The notes: generated by a model not told the origin, from the letters alone. A stretch of DNA of 64,000 nt from Laburnicola sp. R22_1 (GCA_014281115.1 JACONQ010000004.1:1426001-1490000), one strand, 5' to 3'. Numbered from the stretch's first letter, positions 12,477 through 23,886 are shown. Numbers and translations: made by a program.

Positions 12477-13271
12477 GGTCTTGTTACCGCAAGGTGCTCG
12501 ACATGTGTTTAATTTTGCTTTTTAAGCTAAATAGTTTAATTTTAAACTAGATAAAGTAGCACTAAACACCCCTTTTATAATTAACCTATAAATAGATAAT
12601 AGCAGTAGTAAACCTAGTAACTATCTTTGCAAGTAGTAATATTTGTAGAGCGCCTTAATATATACTATATACGACTATTACTCTCTTTAATATACTTAAT
12701 AAGGGATTATATCCTTTTTAGCTCCCTCTTAATAAATATAGTGTTCTTCTTAGTTTCTACATATATTAGTAATTGCATAAAATTAAGTTAATAAGCGTAC
12801 CTTTAGGCAAGTTATAGCACCTTGCTACTGCCTTCTTAAGGACCCTAATATTATCTATCTTTCTATTATTACCTTTTTTTTTCTTAAATAGCTATATGCA
12901 AGCATAGTAGCACTTACTATTAGTAAGCATTGCTAGTGAACAGTTAGGATAGGGTAGATAGGGTATTAATTTTAGATCTATCTATATTATATAAGTGTTA
13001 ATAAGTATAGTAAAGTTAAGAACTTACTATAATAAACTAGATAGGTTGTTATCTAAATAGTAGTTATCTATTAGAGACATGCTAGCGTGCCTTTCAATAT
13101 TGCTACGGCTCCCCTCACTAGCAAAGTATAATAGTCGCATATAATAGAAGTATAGTTATAGTATGCATATGCGCATCTAGTTGAACTTTAGTTCGGCTCC
13201 TTGTGAGTTACTATCGCCCGAAAAAAAATTCGGCCCCTTCTACCAACAAAATTGTGTCGGTTGCAACAATT
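12477..13271 (+). mobile_element. Unclassified transposable element, copy 2 (12-bp target duplication), inside the ankyrin coding region
   Basis: This 795-bp insert is flanked by perfect copies of gtcgtagccctt (12465-12476 and 13272-13283) and is the reverse-oriented relative of copy 1. It interrupts the ankyrin array: before it the protein reads RDRLGRSP and after it LHHVAESKRN; fusing the two at the duplicated site continues one ankyrin repeat in frame. The end ggtcttgttaccgcaagg and the opposite end ggttgcaacaatt match copy 1. The hairpin near 13250-13267 has one C-to-T mismatch relative to copy 1. The interior is AT-rich and non-coding. Confidence 0.85.
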
Positions 13272-15138
13272 GTCGTAGCCCTTTACATCATGTCGCAGAA
13301 TCGAAGCGGAACGGCGTACCAGTCGATCAAGCTATTATCTCAACTGTGCTCAACGCCATGGAGGCTGACATTGATTGTCTGGACATCGATTCCCAAACAC
13401 CATTGCACGTAGCGATGGCATCAAACAACGATTTTGCGGCAATCTATCTCCTTGAACATGGTTCAAATCCCGGTTACATGGACCGGTGTGGCAATACTGC
13501 ACTAACATCAGCTATTCGAGAAGGACATTGCCTTAAAGCTGTTAATTACATCGTGCAGAACGGCAGCGAGAATGTAGTCAATCAAGGGGATCGTCTGTTT
13601 GGCCAGTCGCCAATAGGCTGGGCATGCATGTGCGAAAGAGGGCAAGCAGCAGAAACAGTGAAGATGATGCTCGCCACCAGTACTGTGGATCCAAATCTTC
13701 CAGCAACCGGAATGGAAAATTATACGCCTTTGCATTCAGCCCTATGGGCAAATTGCCTGGAAGTTACCAAAATCCTTCTGCAAAGCCCTCGAACCACTCC
13801 CAGTTGGGATATTGCTACCTTTGCCGGTCACACACCTCTCGAATACGCTATCTCTAACTCTGATGAAGGCTGCATCCAAGCCCTGCTAAGTCATTCTCAC
13901 ATGAATACCCAGCGTCGAATACAAGCATTGAAACTCTTGGCAAAAAGTAGGCTCTACCATCTCATCAGAGGTGTTCTAAAATCTATTCCAGATGGCGAGC
14001 TGCCCACCTCCGAACTTGACGATTTGATTCGCCTATTTCCCGTTATTGACGCAAATGGAGACGTTTTCCAGGCATGGATGCGCAGGGTCAAGGATACGGT
14101 GCAATGGAAGGAAGTCCACAATCCACTTCACGTATTGGCTCTGGTGGATGACGAGGAGACGATCCTACAACTTCTCGATAAGGGTGCGAATATTCTGAGC
14201 CCTGACGAGAACAATTGGACGTGCATAGACATTGCTGAAAAGAGTGGCTATCAGAGACTGAAAGATACATTGGTGAAGCGCATCCCAAAGTCGCCACCAA
14301 AGACGTTACCATATGCATTTCCTTCGACCTTCGTGGACTCTTTTGACGATAAGAATGTAACCCTGTCGAGTTGCAGCCAGTGTATTGCTGACAACCGCTC
14401 ATGCGCAACAACAAAGGGTAAGGGCTTTCGTTTTACCCGGTTGTTCTTGTGTACAACGTAGCTGATAAATTCTTAGAAATCAAATTCAAAAACCACTTCG
14501 ACAACAACAATTTCAGGTATCTATATTTGAATTTCAGGTCTCCATGTTTGAAAACGAAAGAATGCATTCCACCAGACGTCGCATGGTTCTACTTTGAGGT
14601 CCATGTAATCCCTCATAACAACAGAAGGTGCGTCTTGAGAGTGGCAATTTCCAAATGCTTTCGATGCTCATAACCCTGACAAATACACAGCGGAGTCGCT
14701 GTTGGGTATACCCAGGTGCAAGAACTAGGAAATGCGTGTTTGGGTAGTGTCAGAGGATCATGGGCTTACCGCTCGTATGATGGGGACCTCTGCGTTTTTG
14801 CCCTGGAACAAGACAGATCATTATCAGCCTGCTCCGAGTCCGAAGAATATAAGGCAGGGGACGTGGTGGGTTGCGGCCTGAACATGAAAACAGGGGAGGG
14901 CTATCGGACATTAAATGGGAAACGCCTGGACTCTTGTGAGTGACAAGAATACTTTTCTCGGTAAATACGTACTGACTAGACCACAGTGAATGCATTTGAC
15001 GATCACAAATTCAAGAAAGGCAAGATCTATCCCCGCATAAGCTTTTCAACACAAGGTCTTGCGCATGATCTTCATATGAGGGTTGTCTTGAAAGAATCCA
15101 AGGAGCACAGCTTCATGTATAAAGGGTGGGACACTTAG

Positions 15139-15857
15139 AACTTCTGGGTTTCTCAGTCAACACCAGAATCTGTGGTACATACCCCTCGCCAATGAGAACA
15201 TGAGCCAGTGGTGTAGACCAGATGCGTCGAAAAGAGCGACTTCATGAATATGCCACGGTTCTCGAATGATATGTGGCTGTAGTAAATTGTCTCTTGGCGA
15301 CAACGTCACCCAGTGCTGTCACCCTGAGAAGTCTAATGCCTTAGTCTATGCCTGTCACAAATCCTCTGGTTTTGAATGGTAATAGTGATCTGACGTATTT
15401 GCTTTTAGTAGATATCATTCAATGTTGCCTGTGTCTTAAGGTGATGGGTAACGTGTGAGATTGATTGGGCGGTTAGCGCATGTATACGCTGGCAGTCATA
15501 ATCATCTTCTAAGCTCCGACATTCAGTGAAGAATGCATTTTGCGCAGCAGCAATGATGATCGTGGCCAGGTGACCAGGTAGGTGCCCACCTGGGCTGGGC
15601 AACATGATCGTCACGTGATCTAGGCTTCTCCAAGGCCCACCGCATGGTACCAGGGGTTCTGTGATTAACGGCCACCTCGAGTACTACTCCAAATCCGAAT
15701 CCCTAGGGTTGCTGTCCAGGCACTTGACCAGTCGGGTGTCCCAGCTCGGCTAGTCCAAGCCTAAACCGACCTAGCGTTGCCGAGTCCTGAAGAATTGAAA
15801 TATCATGTGATCCACATTCGCTCCACAAACACTATACAGCGCCAGCAACTAAACACA
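15139..15857. other. Intergenic region before the ribokinase gene
   Basis: About 0.7 kb with normal base composition and no supported gene. The 3' end holds the ribokinase 5' leader and promoter. A longer open frame runs in from 15777, but its ATG lacks similarity upstream of the family start at 15858. Confidence 0.4.
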
Positions 15858-16946
15858 ATGTCTGCCAAACCAGCCGTTATATCGGTCATCGGATCGCTAA
15901 ATGTTGACCTCGTCACTCGCACGCCCCGCGTGCCCGTGGCAGGCGAGACGCTGACCACCGAATCCTTCGACATTGGCTGGGGCGGGAAGGGCGCAAATCA
16001 AGCTGTCGCATGTGCTCGCCTATCAAGAACACAACAGCAGGCTACGGATGGACAGTCTTCGGATGTGGAAGTGCGGATGGTGGGCGCAGTCGGGGAAGAC
16101 GAGTTCCACGAGGGCTTTTTGAAGAGTTTGCGGAAAGATGGGTTGAAGACGGAAGGCGTGAAGGTGCTTAAGGGGAAGAAGACGGGTGTTGCTGTTATCG
16201 TGGTGGAAACCGGCACGGGCGAGAACAGGATCATGTTCTGCCCTGGCGCGAATTACGATGTTGAGGTTAAGGATCTGGTGGATGAGGATGCCGGGGTTGT
16301 GTTGTTCCAATTGGAGTTGCCGTTGCAAGTCGTAAGTACTTTGAGAACGGAGGGTTGTCATTCAGTGATATTTGGTTCTAATTATACCCAGGTTTTGCAT
16401 AACATGAAAGTGGCACGAGAGAAGGGAGCAGAGACCATAATCAACCCCGCACCCGCGATACCCCTTCCAGAAGAGGCATACCGTGGCCTCGGTCATCTCA
16501 TTGTTAATGAAACTGAGGCAGCTAGTCTGTCCGGCATCGAGAACCCTACATCGTGGGACGACGTCGCTGCTGTCTTCGTCGGACGAGGCGTCAAGAACGT
16601 GATTATCACTCTTGGCGGCGAGGTTAGCAACTCTATCCCTCAAGTAGCTACTCAGCTAATATTCTACCAGGGCGTGTACTACCAGACAGAAAAACAGCAA
16701 GCGCAGTCACAGCCTGGCCGGCTCGTCCCAGCGAAAAAAGTCAAAGTCGTCGACACTACAGCAGCCGGCGACACTTTCGTTGGCGCCTACTCTGTTGCAG
16801 TTGCTAGATGGAAATTAGAGTCACAGGGTGCTGACTTTGATTTGGATGCGGCAATAAGATATGCTAATCTTGCTGCTTCATTGACCGTGCAGAAGGCTGG
16901 AGCGCAATCTTCTATCCCTTGGGTGGATGAGGTACCATCTTTGTAG
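15858..16946 (+). CDS. RBK1: Ribokinase (PfkB family)
   Basis: Phosphorylates D-ribose to ribose-5-phosphate with ATP, feeding the pentose phosphate pathway; cytosolic. Three exons (15858-16331, 16392-16622, 16671-16946) give 326 residues, the usual fungal length. Both introns (60 and 48 bp) are multiples of three, so the frame stays open through them; splice signals (gtaagt...cccag; gttagc...accag) and family continuity show they are introns. Family signatures: N-terminal IGSLNVDLVTRTPRVPVAGE, GWGGKGANQAVACARL for sugar binding, and the C-terminal DTTAAGDTFVGA with the anion hole and catalytic Asp. The start is at MSAKP, because the family similarity begins right after it. No lesions are visible. 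Confidence 0.93.
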   Translation: MSAKPAVISVIGSLNVDLVTRTPRVPVAGETLTTESFDIGWGGKGANQAVACARLSRTQQQATDGQSSDVEVRMVGAVGEDEFHEGFLKSLRKDGLKTEGVKVLKGKKTGVAVIVVETGTGENRIMFCPGANYDVEVKDLVDEDAGVVLFQLELPLQVVSTLRTEGCHSVIFGSNYTQVLHNMKVAREKGAETIINPAPAIPLPEEAYRGLGHLIVNETEAASLSGIENPTSWDDVAAVFVGRGVKNVIITLGGEVSNSIPQVATQLIFYQGVYYQTEKQQAQSQPGRLVPAKKVKVVDTTAAGDTFVGAYSVAVARWKLESQGADFDLDAAIRYANLAASLTVQKAGAQSSIPWVDEVPSL

Positions 16947-17198
16947 TTACACTGGCGAAAATAATGGAACAGAGTTTATCCCACGAGGTGCGTGGAAATT
17001 GATTCACGCGAGCATAAAGTTGATGCAGAAGGAGTCCCTGATGTATCGAGCGCTGTAGTCATAAAGGTAACCTAACCATATTAGGCTAGTCTTGTCCTTG
17101 TCTCCTACGCCGCGTCTCGCACTCCTCTCCTGGCAAATAAATCAAGAATCAAAATTTCATCATCTCCATTATATACCCCTCTGGTCAACTCGCTCACG

Positions 17199-18419
17199 AT
17201 GCCTCCCAGACTCATATTCGGCAGCGGAAACCTCGGCTTGGAAGGGACCAGCTTCCAAACCGTGGAATCCGTCCAGGAGCTCATGTCAATTTTGAAAGAG
17301 AGGGATAACACATCTTGACACTGCGGCTCGGTATCCGCCATCGAGCCCGGGGCTGGCTGAAACGCTGGTTGGAAAGATGGCGGAGGCGTTTGTCGTGGAC
17401 ACAAAAGTGCTTACGGATATTGAGACGGATGGGAGCGGGGACTTGGCGAAAGAAAATTTGGAAAAGAGCGTTGATGAGAGCTTGGAAAGATTGAAGAGAG
17501 GAAGTGTAAGTTACTTTCAAATTCCCCGTGGCTGCTTGGGCAACGAATGAGATGCCTCGGCATAAGGGTCATGCACCTGGTTCTTGAACTCCCTCAATTT
17601 ACGAACCCATAAATTTCAATGATATATTAATGCTTATCTTTAAAACCACAGGTAAATGTTCTATTTTCGCCTCGTGCGGACCCCACCACAGCGCTCATGG
17701 ACCAAGTCCGAAATTTCAACGAGCAAATCCGACAAGCGCACTGCCAATATGTAAGCTCCAGTCACCTCCAATATAATATTTAATATCTGTCATTGACTTT
17801 ATTTTCAGTGGGGCGTATCGAACACTCCCCCAGCCGTGCTAGAAGAGATGCTCAAGATCTGTGACGAGCATGGCTGGCAGAAACCATGCTACTACCAAGG
17901 AAGTTACAACCTCATCACGCGAGGAATGGAAACAAAACTGCTGCCTATACTACGTTCCACTGGCATGTTGTTTCACAGTTATCAGTACGTTAGCGCTTGC
18001 CTAATCTTGTACCAGGGCGGAACTTGGTCACTGATCCAATTTGCAGGCCACTTGCCGCTGGCTTCCTAACGGGCAAATTCGTCAACAATGAACATAGCGG
18101 CACACGCTTTGATGCTACTTCACCTGTCTGCCACATCATGCAAAAGCTGTTTTCCGGTGATGAGTTGGCGACGTCGATGAAGAAGTTCGACGCTGATGTC
18201 AAGGAGAAGGATTTGACGCCTGCTGAGGTCGCTGTTCGTTGGCTGATGCACCACTCTGCGCTCACGGATCATGATGGTGTCATTCTTGGTGCCAGTCGGA
18301 TTGAGCAGGTGCATGAGACCATAGCATTGTGCAGGGAAGGACCGTTGGAAGAGGATGTTTTGGCTTTGGTGGAGCAGCTTTGGGATGGCGTGAAGGGACT
18401 AAGAGCGGAGGTTGTTTGA
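17199..18419 (+). pseudogene. Aldo-keto reductase (AKR7/aflatoxin-aldehyde-reductase-like), frameshifted
   Basis: The family makes NADPH-dependent reductases of aldehydes. The ATG frame (MPPRLIFGSGNLG...) stops after VQELMSILKERDNTS at about 17317. The family sequence continues in another frame from 17308 as THLDTAARYPP, through EAFVVDTKV, after introns 17506-17651, 17751-17808 and 17985-18046, into PLAAGFLTGKF and the C-terminal EVAVRWLMHHSAL. The net shift is +1 near 17300-17307 and no splice site explains it. The Asp/Tyr (HLDTAARY) and Lys (DTKV) of the catalytic tetrad are present, but the usual LHAPD block with the catalytic His reads FSPRAD. Two independent losses suggest a decaying gene; a base-calling error could explain only the frameshift. 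Without the frameshift it would be a roughly 320-residue enzyme. Confidence 0.75.
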
Positions 18420-18793
18420 AGGTAGATAAGAACACGCAGGCAGTCTGAAGTGCTAAGAAACGTGAAGGATGAAAGTAAGATGACAATCAGGCATAGTGAC
18501 AGCAGCCTCAGACACCGTCAAGTGTGATTCAAGACAAGACTTCGCACCCTTTCGGCACATGTGATTGTCACACATTTCTCATCATGATCTTTCACAAATC
18601 ATAACTTTTATGATGACGCTTCAGCAACCAACACTATTTTATTCAATCTTCACGGCCGTGGGTGGATGCGTAAGACACAAATCTATTTGAGAGTCTGTAT
18701 CAGTTATATCGTTTATGCGCACCAATAGCTGCACGTGAAGCCTCAAACGCTATCTCACAGTAAGAGCGGGTTCAATGTACCCTGGTCACCTGA

Positions 18794-21475
18794 TTAGCTT
18801 CTAGCTATCTTACTTTTCAGTGCAACGGGGTATCTACGTACCAAATCGATCGAGCAGTTAGCAGCTTGTGCTCCAAACGTAAGCACGTCGTCTGAAGTAT
18901 GATTGATCCTGACTTGCTGATTCGTTTGCACTGAAGGGTCATTCATCAGGTAATTGATTGGTTCTAGACGTATCGCGGAGTGCGCCGATGTCATAAGCGT
19001 ATTTGGCCTAGAGAATCAGTATGCAATAAGTGTGGGCGGATTATTGCAAGCATTTACTTACAGATCTCCGGTATGTGGCGCGTGATGCATGCCCAGGTTG
19101 AACCAGAGGACCCTAGTAACTATGGATTAGCGGACAAATCGTGAACTGAGGAACTACAAGCTTACAAGTCTTCCTGCTCCAAACTTTCGCCGTCAAGGAA
19201 CTTCGAGAAATCTACGAGGGGATCATTGATGTTGAGGCCGTTACTCCAATCGGCTGCCTTTGGTTCTGTATCCTTTTGTTTCGTGACGAATAAGTCTGCT
19301 GTAGCGTAGTGAATAGCCTTGCCGGCGTTGGAAGAATCCTTGACGGTGAGATGCGATGCACCAGCAGCTGTGATAGTTTATAAATGAGCAATGAGCAAAG
19401 ATAGGATACCACGACTTACATCTCTTCACTCTGTATCCCGGATATTCGCCGTACTTATTAGGCGTGTCCTTGTTGACAATGGCGTAAATAGCGGCATCAT
19501 TCGGTGACCATTTAACACTCGAGTCCTCTTCGCTAGTAATGAAGCTCTTCTCAAGCTTCATCGTGTTCCGAGTTCGCCCTTCCGACCAAGGATACGCAAC
19601 TGTAGCCGGAACGATCTCCACTTTTTGCACACTGTTCTCTCGTCCAAGCATATCGAGATCCGCCTTGAATGTCATGACATGATCATGAAGAGACCCAGAA
19701 AGGAAGTCGTGAATACGGAAACCGTAGTCGTCGTTCCCGTCATAATAGGCTCCTGAGATGTATCCCGAAGCGCGGACCGAGACCTCAATCGAACCGTCAT
19801 AGAAGAAGTTGTAGTCGAAAAGATAATCGTAGTTCCCCACTGTAGCAATCCACCGAACGGTAAATACGATGTTCCTAGCAACGCTCGTGTAATTTTCTTG
19901 CGTGGCAAAATGTCTGCGTATCGGGTAATTCGCGTCGGCTTCGAACAAGCAGATGGAATCTGGTACTCTAAAATGGATATTAGAAACGATTAGTTATAGA
20001 GGCCGGGAAAACTGCATATCTAGGGTAACTCACGTTTGTGGGCCCTCTGCGCCGGTATAACTAGCGTTCAAGTAGGTTGCGTGGCTGGGACAGTCGTAAC
20101 CTTTGACAAGAGAGACCATTGCCCCTCCCATCCCACCTTGACTGTCGAAGTAAAGCGTCTCGGATTGCTGAGGGTCCGAGCCGGCGTAGTGGGCTAAAGC
20201 TTCTTGGAGAGCTAGCTCGTAAACAATTCGCTTGTTTTTGTAACGAATATCAAACAGCGAAAGTCCTTGATCAACAGTTGTCGACATGTAAAAGGTGAAG
20301 TCCATCCAAGAAACGAAGTTCTCTTGAACGTCTAGTTTGAAGCGCTTTTTACCTTCTGACACAGTGATCGGAGGAGGCAGATCGTCCAAAGGCAATGGAT
20401 TGCCTTGTTTGTCGGTCGATGTCCAAGGTCCATCAACGTTGGGCGGTGGCTTATCGAAGCCCGGTGAGAGCACGGCTTCTCTGAAAGCTTCCGTGCTATT
20501 GTAGAATACTCCGCGAGAATACCATCCAGTGATTCTCCACTCTTCCCACCGTCGGCTAGTCATGTCCATATGGAAGAACACTCCGAGAGGCCTAAGGCGA
20601 GTGTACTATAAGCGTATGCCTCACTATTGATACGTACTTTTTAAGGGACTCACAATATGGTGGGGCTATTGAACACTGAAGTTGGAAGTCCCAACAATGT
20701 CGCCCACGCTGTTTGTGTGCCATCTTCCTCGTAGAAAACACTGCCGAACCGGGGACCTATGCCACCTTCTTCTATCGTCTTCAAATACTTAGCTACGCAT
20801 CATCACTCACCAAATTTGGCTACTTACCGTGTTCCAAAGTGTCCGGGTGATGTCTGCTATTTCAGCACTGAGCGCTTGAGCCCACTCTACAGCACTAGGA
20901 ATAGCATAGAAACTCGGAGTCTTGCTCTTTCCCAACTTTCCATTGTTGAAAGGATATGTGAGTGGTTCCGCCAGAGTAGCATTGGTAGCCGGTAATGGTC
21001 CTATAATGTATTCTTGCCGAAACGCTTCATCAGAGGAACCAAAGAAAACTGTAGCGCGGGCATAGCGTTTTGGTGCCCCTGCTTTGCCATCCAGAAAATG
21101 AAGGACGTTGGTCTTGTTCGGTTGAAGCAGGTTGATAGCAAAACTGTGCTTGTGTAAGAATTGTAAATCTTGCCTGCATCATCTTCACGTACATTCTATT
21201 ATCTGTTGCGCTGATGAAATATTAGCCTAGATGAGCTGTGCATGAGAATATCTCTAGTTGTCTTACCTTAGCGTTTTACTCGTAGTTAGATTCAGTTTCT
21301 GAGTCAATACTGCAGATACACTCGAAAACTCTTCCGATGATAATGGTCGCCATACGTTCTGGTGAGACGCAGAGATTGTGGGCTGATCTGCTGAGCATTG
21401 TATACAATTCTGGACGGAAGTGTGGAAGAGAGTGGTGATGCTCAGGACAGTGAGGAGAAAGAAGCGCTTCATCAT
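18794..21475 (-). CDS. Secreted copper amine oxidase
   Basis: Oxidatively deaminates primary amines to aldehydes, releasing hydrogen peroxide and ammonia; needs copper and a self-made topaquinone. Eight exons (21475-21267, 21143-20828, 20787-20654, 20591-20034, 19967-19420, 19367-19166, 19112-19062, 19007-18794) sum to 743 residues in one frame. It starts with a signal peptide (MMKRFFLLTVLSITTLFHT), so it should be secreted. The topaquinone precursor Tyr lies in ATVGNYDYLFDYN; the expected catalytic Asp is in YFDSQGGMG about 85 residues earlier; the copper ligands are the HDH pair (GSLHDHVM) and the His in MHHAPHTGDLPNT. Several N-x-S/T sites are present. One inferred intron (20788-20827) is only 40 bp. 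Likely role: using host or environmental amines as a nitrogen source. Confidence 0.92.
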
Positions 21476-22483
21476 GACAGAAGACTCGCGGATCTACCTC
21501 GAGGGAAGCAAAAATACGCAGCTGAAGCAGGTCAAGATGTAGTGTCCTCGAGGTGTGGGAAAGCCATTACTTTATGTAAGCTAGTAGCCACTCCATATGC
21601 ATTGCAGGATGAAAACTAGTTTAGAGTAGCTGGTTAAGCAGATTTGGGGCGTTATTAGGCGTTCGTGACGGTGTAAATCTTGTGGCATCTCCCAGAACTG
21701 TGAATGCTTGATCGGACCAGAGTCGCATTGTGATCTGCAAGTTGACTCCACTAAGGCTGTACCTGGTGAAGCAAACAGGGACCAGCCCAGATGTGATGGG
21801 AACCGAACCAATGTAGAGTGGTTGCCCATGCAGGGTTAGGCTTACATACATAATAAACCATGCGCATGCTCGTACAACTGTGCTAGTGCGCAGCGTAACA
21901 CTAGAGGTTCGACTTATCCCTCGCTTCGATACTCTACCATGATGCCATCAGCATTACGAGTACAGAAATTTAGGCAACATCGAAACTATCTCGCGGGAAA
22001 GGCTTTTCCAGCACGCATTGTGCACATTAGGCGTGCAACGAATCGTAAGGGACGTAAAGTTCGAAGCTAGTGGCTTGAACAAGGCGCAAAATACGCGGCT
22101 ATGAAATCCTTTTTGTCAAAGACGTGTCCACCAGCAAGGTACCGCTGCTCGTACTCGCTTAGTCTCGGACCAGCGCGGTGGTGCCAATTTGAACGGCGAC
22201 TGCAACAAAAATTTTACGGAAAATACCTTCTATTCCACTGTATTTCAGCACGTACCTAGATAGCTGCGATCCCATGCTTGTCTTGATAATCTTGAATTTT
22301 ACTATTGGAAAACGATGCATACACAACACAGCGATAGGAACACTGCAACATTGCATGAATCGGTGGCTACCTGAGGTACTTCCGGGGTGCGCGAGTAGAG
22401 GTGCAGATCTGTAGATCGCAATCTGTAAGGTGGCACCAAACGTAAAAGACACTCGTATCTCGCAAACCATGCTTCATTGTAAC
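21476..22483. other. Intergenic region upstream of the amine oxidase
   Basis: About 1 kb with no supported gene; short open frames overlap one another on the minus strand and lack domain similarity. The right end carries the 9-bp target duplication of the MITE that follows. Confidence 0.4.
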
Positions 22484-22910
22484 CGGTGAGACTGCATAGC
22501 ACGCATCCATCTGCTGCAGCACGCATTCCTAACTATATACAGCTAGGGCTCAGAGAATAGCTTACTCACCCAAATTTGTATATACAATACATATTTAAAA
22601 CCTATTTCTAATTACTTACTAGGTGCACACGCTGCCTTTTATTTGTGTTGTTGCTATATAGTTCTTAATTTAATGCAATTTGCGCACATATTTTAACACT
22701 ACTACCTAACTACCTATTATTATTAGCAGTAGCAGCAGTAGCAACACTATATAATTATATAATAAGTATCTATTAATAAGATAGCTAGATAACAATAATA
22801 TTATTTTACGTGCAAATCCTACCTACTAAGGCATCTCTAAGATCTAACTGTATATAGTTAGTAGGGATGCGTGCCGCGCAGTAGATTGATGCGTGCCATG
22901 CAGTCTCGCC
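22484..22910. mobile_element. MITE with 9-bp target duplication (Mutator-like ends)
   Basis: A 427-bp non-coding element flanked by perfect copies of cattgtaac (22475-22483 and 22911-22919). Its ends are inverted repeats of about 60 bp: the left starts cggtgagactgcatagcac and the reverse complement of the right starts gggcgagactgcatggcac, both continuing into acgcatc and an actatatacag word. The core is AT-rich. A 9-bp duplication with long inverted ends is typical of Mutator-like (MULE) elements, so this is probably a MULE-derived MITE. No transposase source is in the window. Confidence 0.8.
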
Positions 22911-22919
22911 CATTGTAAC

Positions 22920-23886
22920 TAAAGTGGGTCTCCACGTTCAATCCACACCAACGACCTTTTAATTCCGCACGTTTCCATGGAAAGCGTCAAATTACCTGTG
23001 GAAGAGAAGTCATTCCTGGAAAGCTCTCACGTCGGTCGGCCACGATTTGGAGGGTATATTTCCAATTTCTGACAATTCGACAATATTTTTTTTCTCTCGG
23101 AAGAATCGATGGTACCTTGCGAATGCGACCCATTTCCCTACAACTTCCAAGTTTTCCCTTAATTGCAGCCTCTCTCTGGTCATTCTATGCTGTTACAACA
23201 ATTCTTAGAAACATCTCAACCTCCCTGCTTATGAAATCAAAAACTGGAGGCTAAGATTAAAAGCTTTGGCGTAGATTATATGAGAACTGCAGAGAAAATA
23301 TAAGCAATCTCCTTATTTTGAATTTGACATCAAGAGAAAATCAATGGACTACAAGGCCTTACTTAGGCCCTGTTATTTTCTACTCCCTAGTTAACAACCT
23401 TTTAGATAGTGTGCTAGTTTAGAACAGTCTGGAAACATAGGATGCGGATTTTCGAAGATTCACACACGTTTACTGCTTTTAATTTCTTCTTCTTTTTTTG
23501 AAAAAAATGTTCGGAGGACCAAGAGATGAGGTTTTTGCAACAAGAAAGCTCTTCTGCGCTGGAACGTCTGGCCGTGACTGGGTCTCGAACAAGCAACACG
23601 TCGACGTTAACAACATTGAAGCTAGTCCCATCCGCTGTTTCAAATTACTTTGCTTACAGTAGTAGCTCATCCTAAGGTTCCCTTCTACACAATGTCTTTG
23701 ACAAAACATTGTGCCAAATTTTTCCTACATTATGTTCGTCACCTCACAATGCAAACACCCCTTCATCGCCTCTATAAATCCTCTCCACAAACCCAAAATA
23801 CCTCTATATCTCATTCATTCATCCATCCAAATCCTCATCTCCCACAAAACCACTACCCAAAAAAAAGCACCCACCACGCCACCACC
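22920..23886. other. Intergenic region before the protein kinase
   Basis: No gene supported. An open frame joins the kinase from 23650, but that upstream peptide is rich in His/Pro/Ser with no similarity, whereas the ATG at 23887 has an ACCACC-type context and begins conserved sequence. The stretch 23700-23880 is a pyrimidine/CA-rich leader. Confidence 0.4.

Larger units (their letters stand above)
6524..15138 (+). pseudogene. Membrane-anchored ankyrin-repeat/SPRY protein gene, split twice by the same transposable element
   Basis: One host gene can be followed across 8.6 kb. It starts with a signal peptide (RLVAAPLLLVLAKGVAAADD). Hydrophobic segments follow near 6655-6715, 8395-8455, 8505-8570, 9075-9130 and 9150-9200. 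Then come a long cytosolic region, at least eight ankyrin repeats (11295-12476 and 13284-14300; motifs such as TPLHLAVKHQH, GRAPLHLAVL, TPLHTAIIADN) and a C-terminal SPRY domain (about 14540-15138; DVVGCGLNMKTGEGYRTLNG). Introns inferred: 7009-7063, 8968-9034, 10341-10395, 11242-11294, 14418-14476, 14628-14690, 14936-14986. Element copies at 7270-8352 and 12477-13271 interrupt exons; removing each copy plus one 12-bp duplication restores the frame exactly. The signal-peptide frame (6524) and the next coding frame do not connect at about 6643, where roughly 20 residues expected from relatives are missing, suggesting a small deletion. The remaining exons have few other lesions, so inactivation looks recent. 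Such proteins are common in Pleosporales but their function is unknown to me. Confidence 0.85.

Noticed and set aside
7270..13271. A single large composite transposon with 0.8-1.1-kb inverted arms around 4.1 kb of cargo
   Set aside because: Each arm has its own different 12-bp target duplication and the cargo is a continuous host gene that extends beyond both arms; they are independent insertions.
12477..13271. Solo LTR (internal TGTTACC...GCAACA looks like TG...CA)
   Set aside because: The duplicated target lies outside these bases and is 12 bp, not 4-6, and the two ends contain no primer-binding or LTR partner.
12477..13271. Helitron because of a terminal hairpin
   Set aside because: No CTAG end, and Helitrons do not duplicate their target.
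23535..23625. tRNA gene on the minus strand (B-box-like gttcgagacc)
   Set aside because: The T-arm does not pair, no A-box or acceptor stem was found; chance match or degenerate fragment.
23650..23886. Upstream start for the kinase at 23650
   Set aside because: The extra 79 residues look like translated leader; the ATG at 23887 has better context and begins the conserved part.
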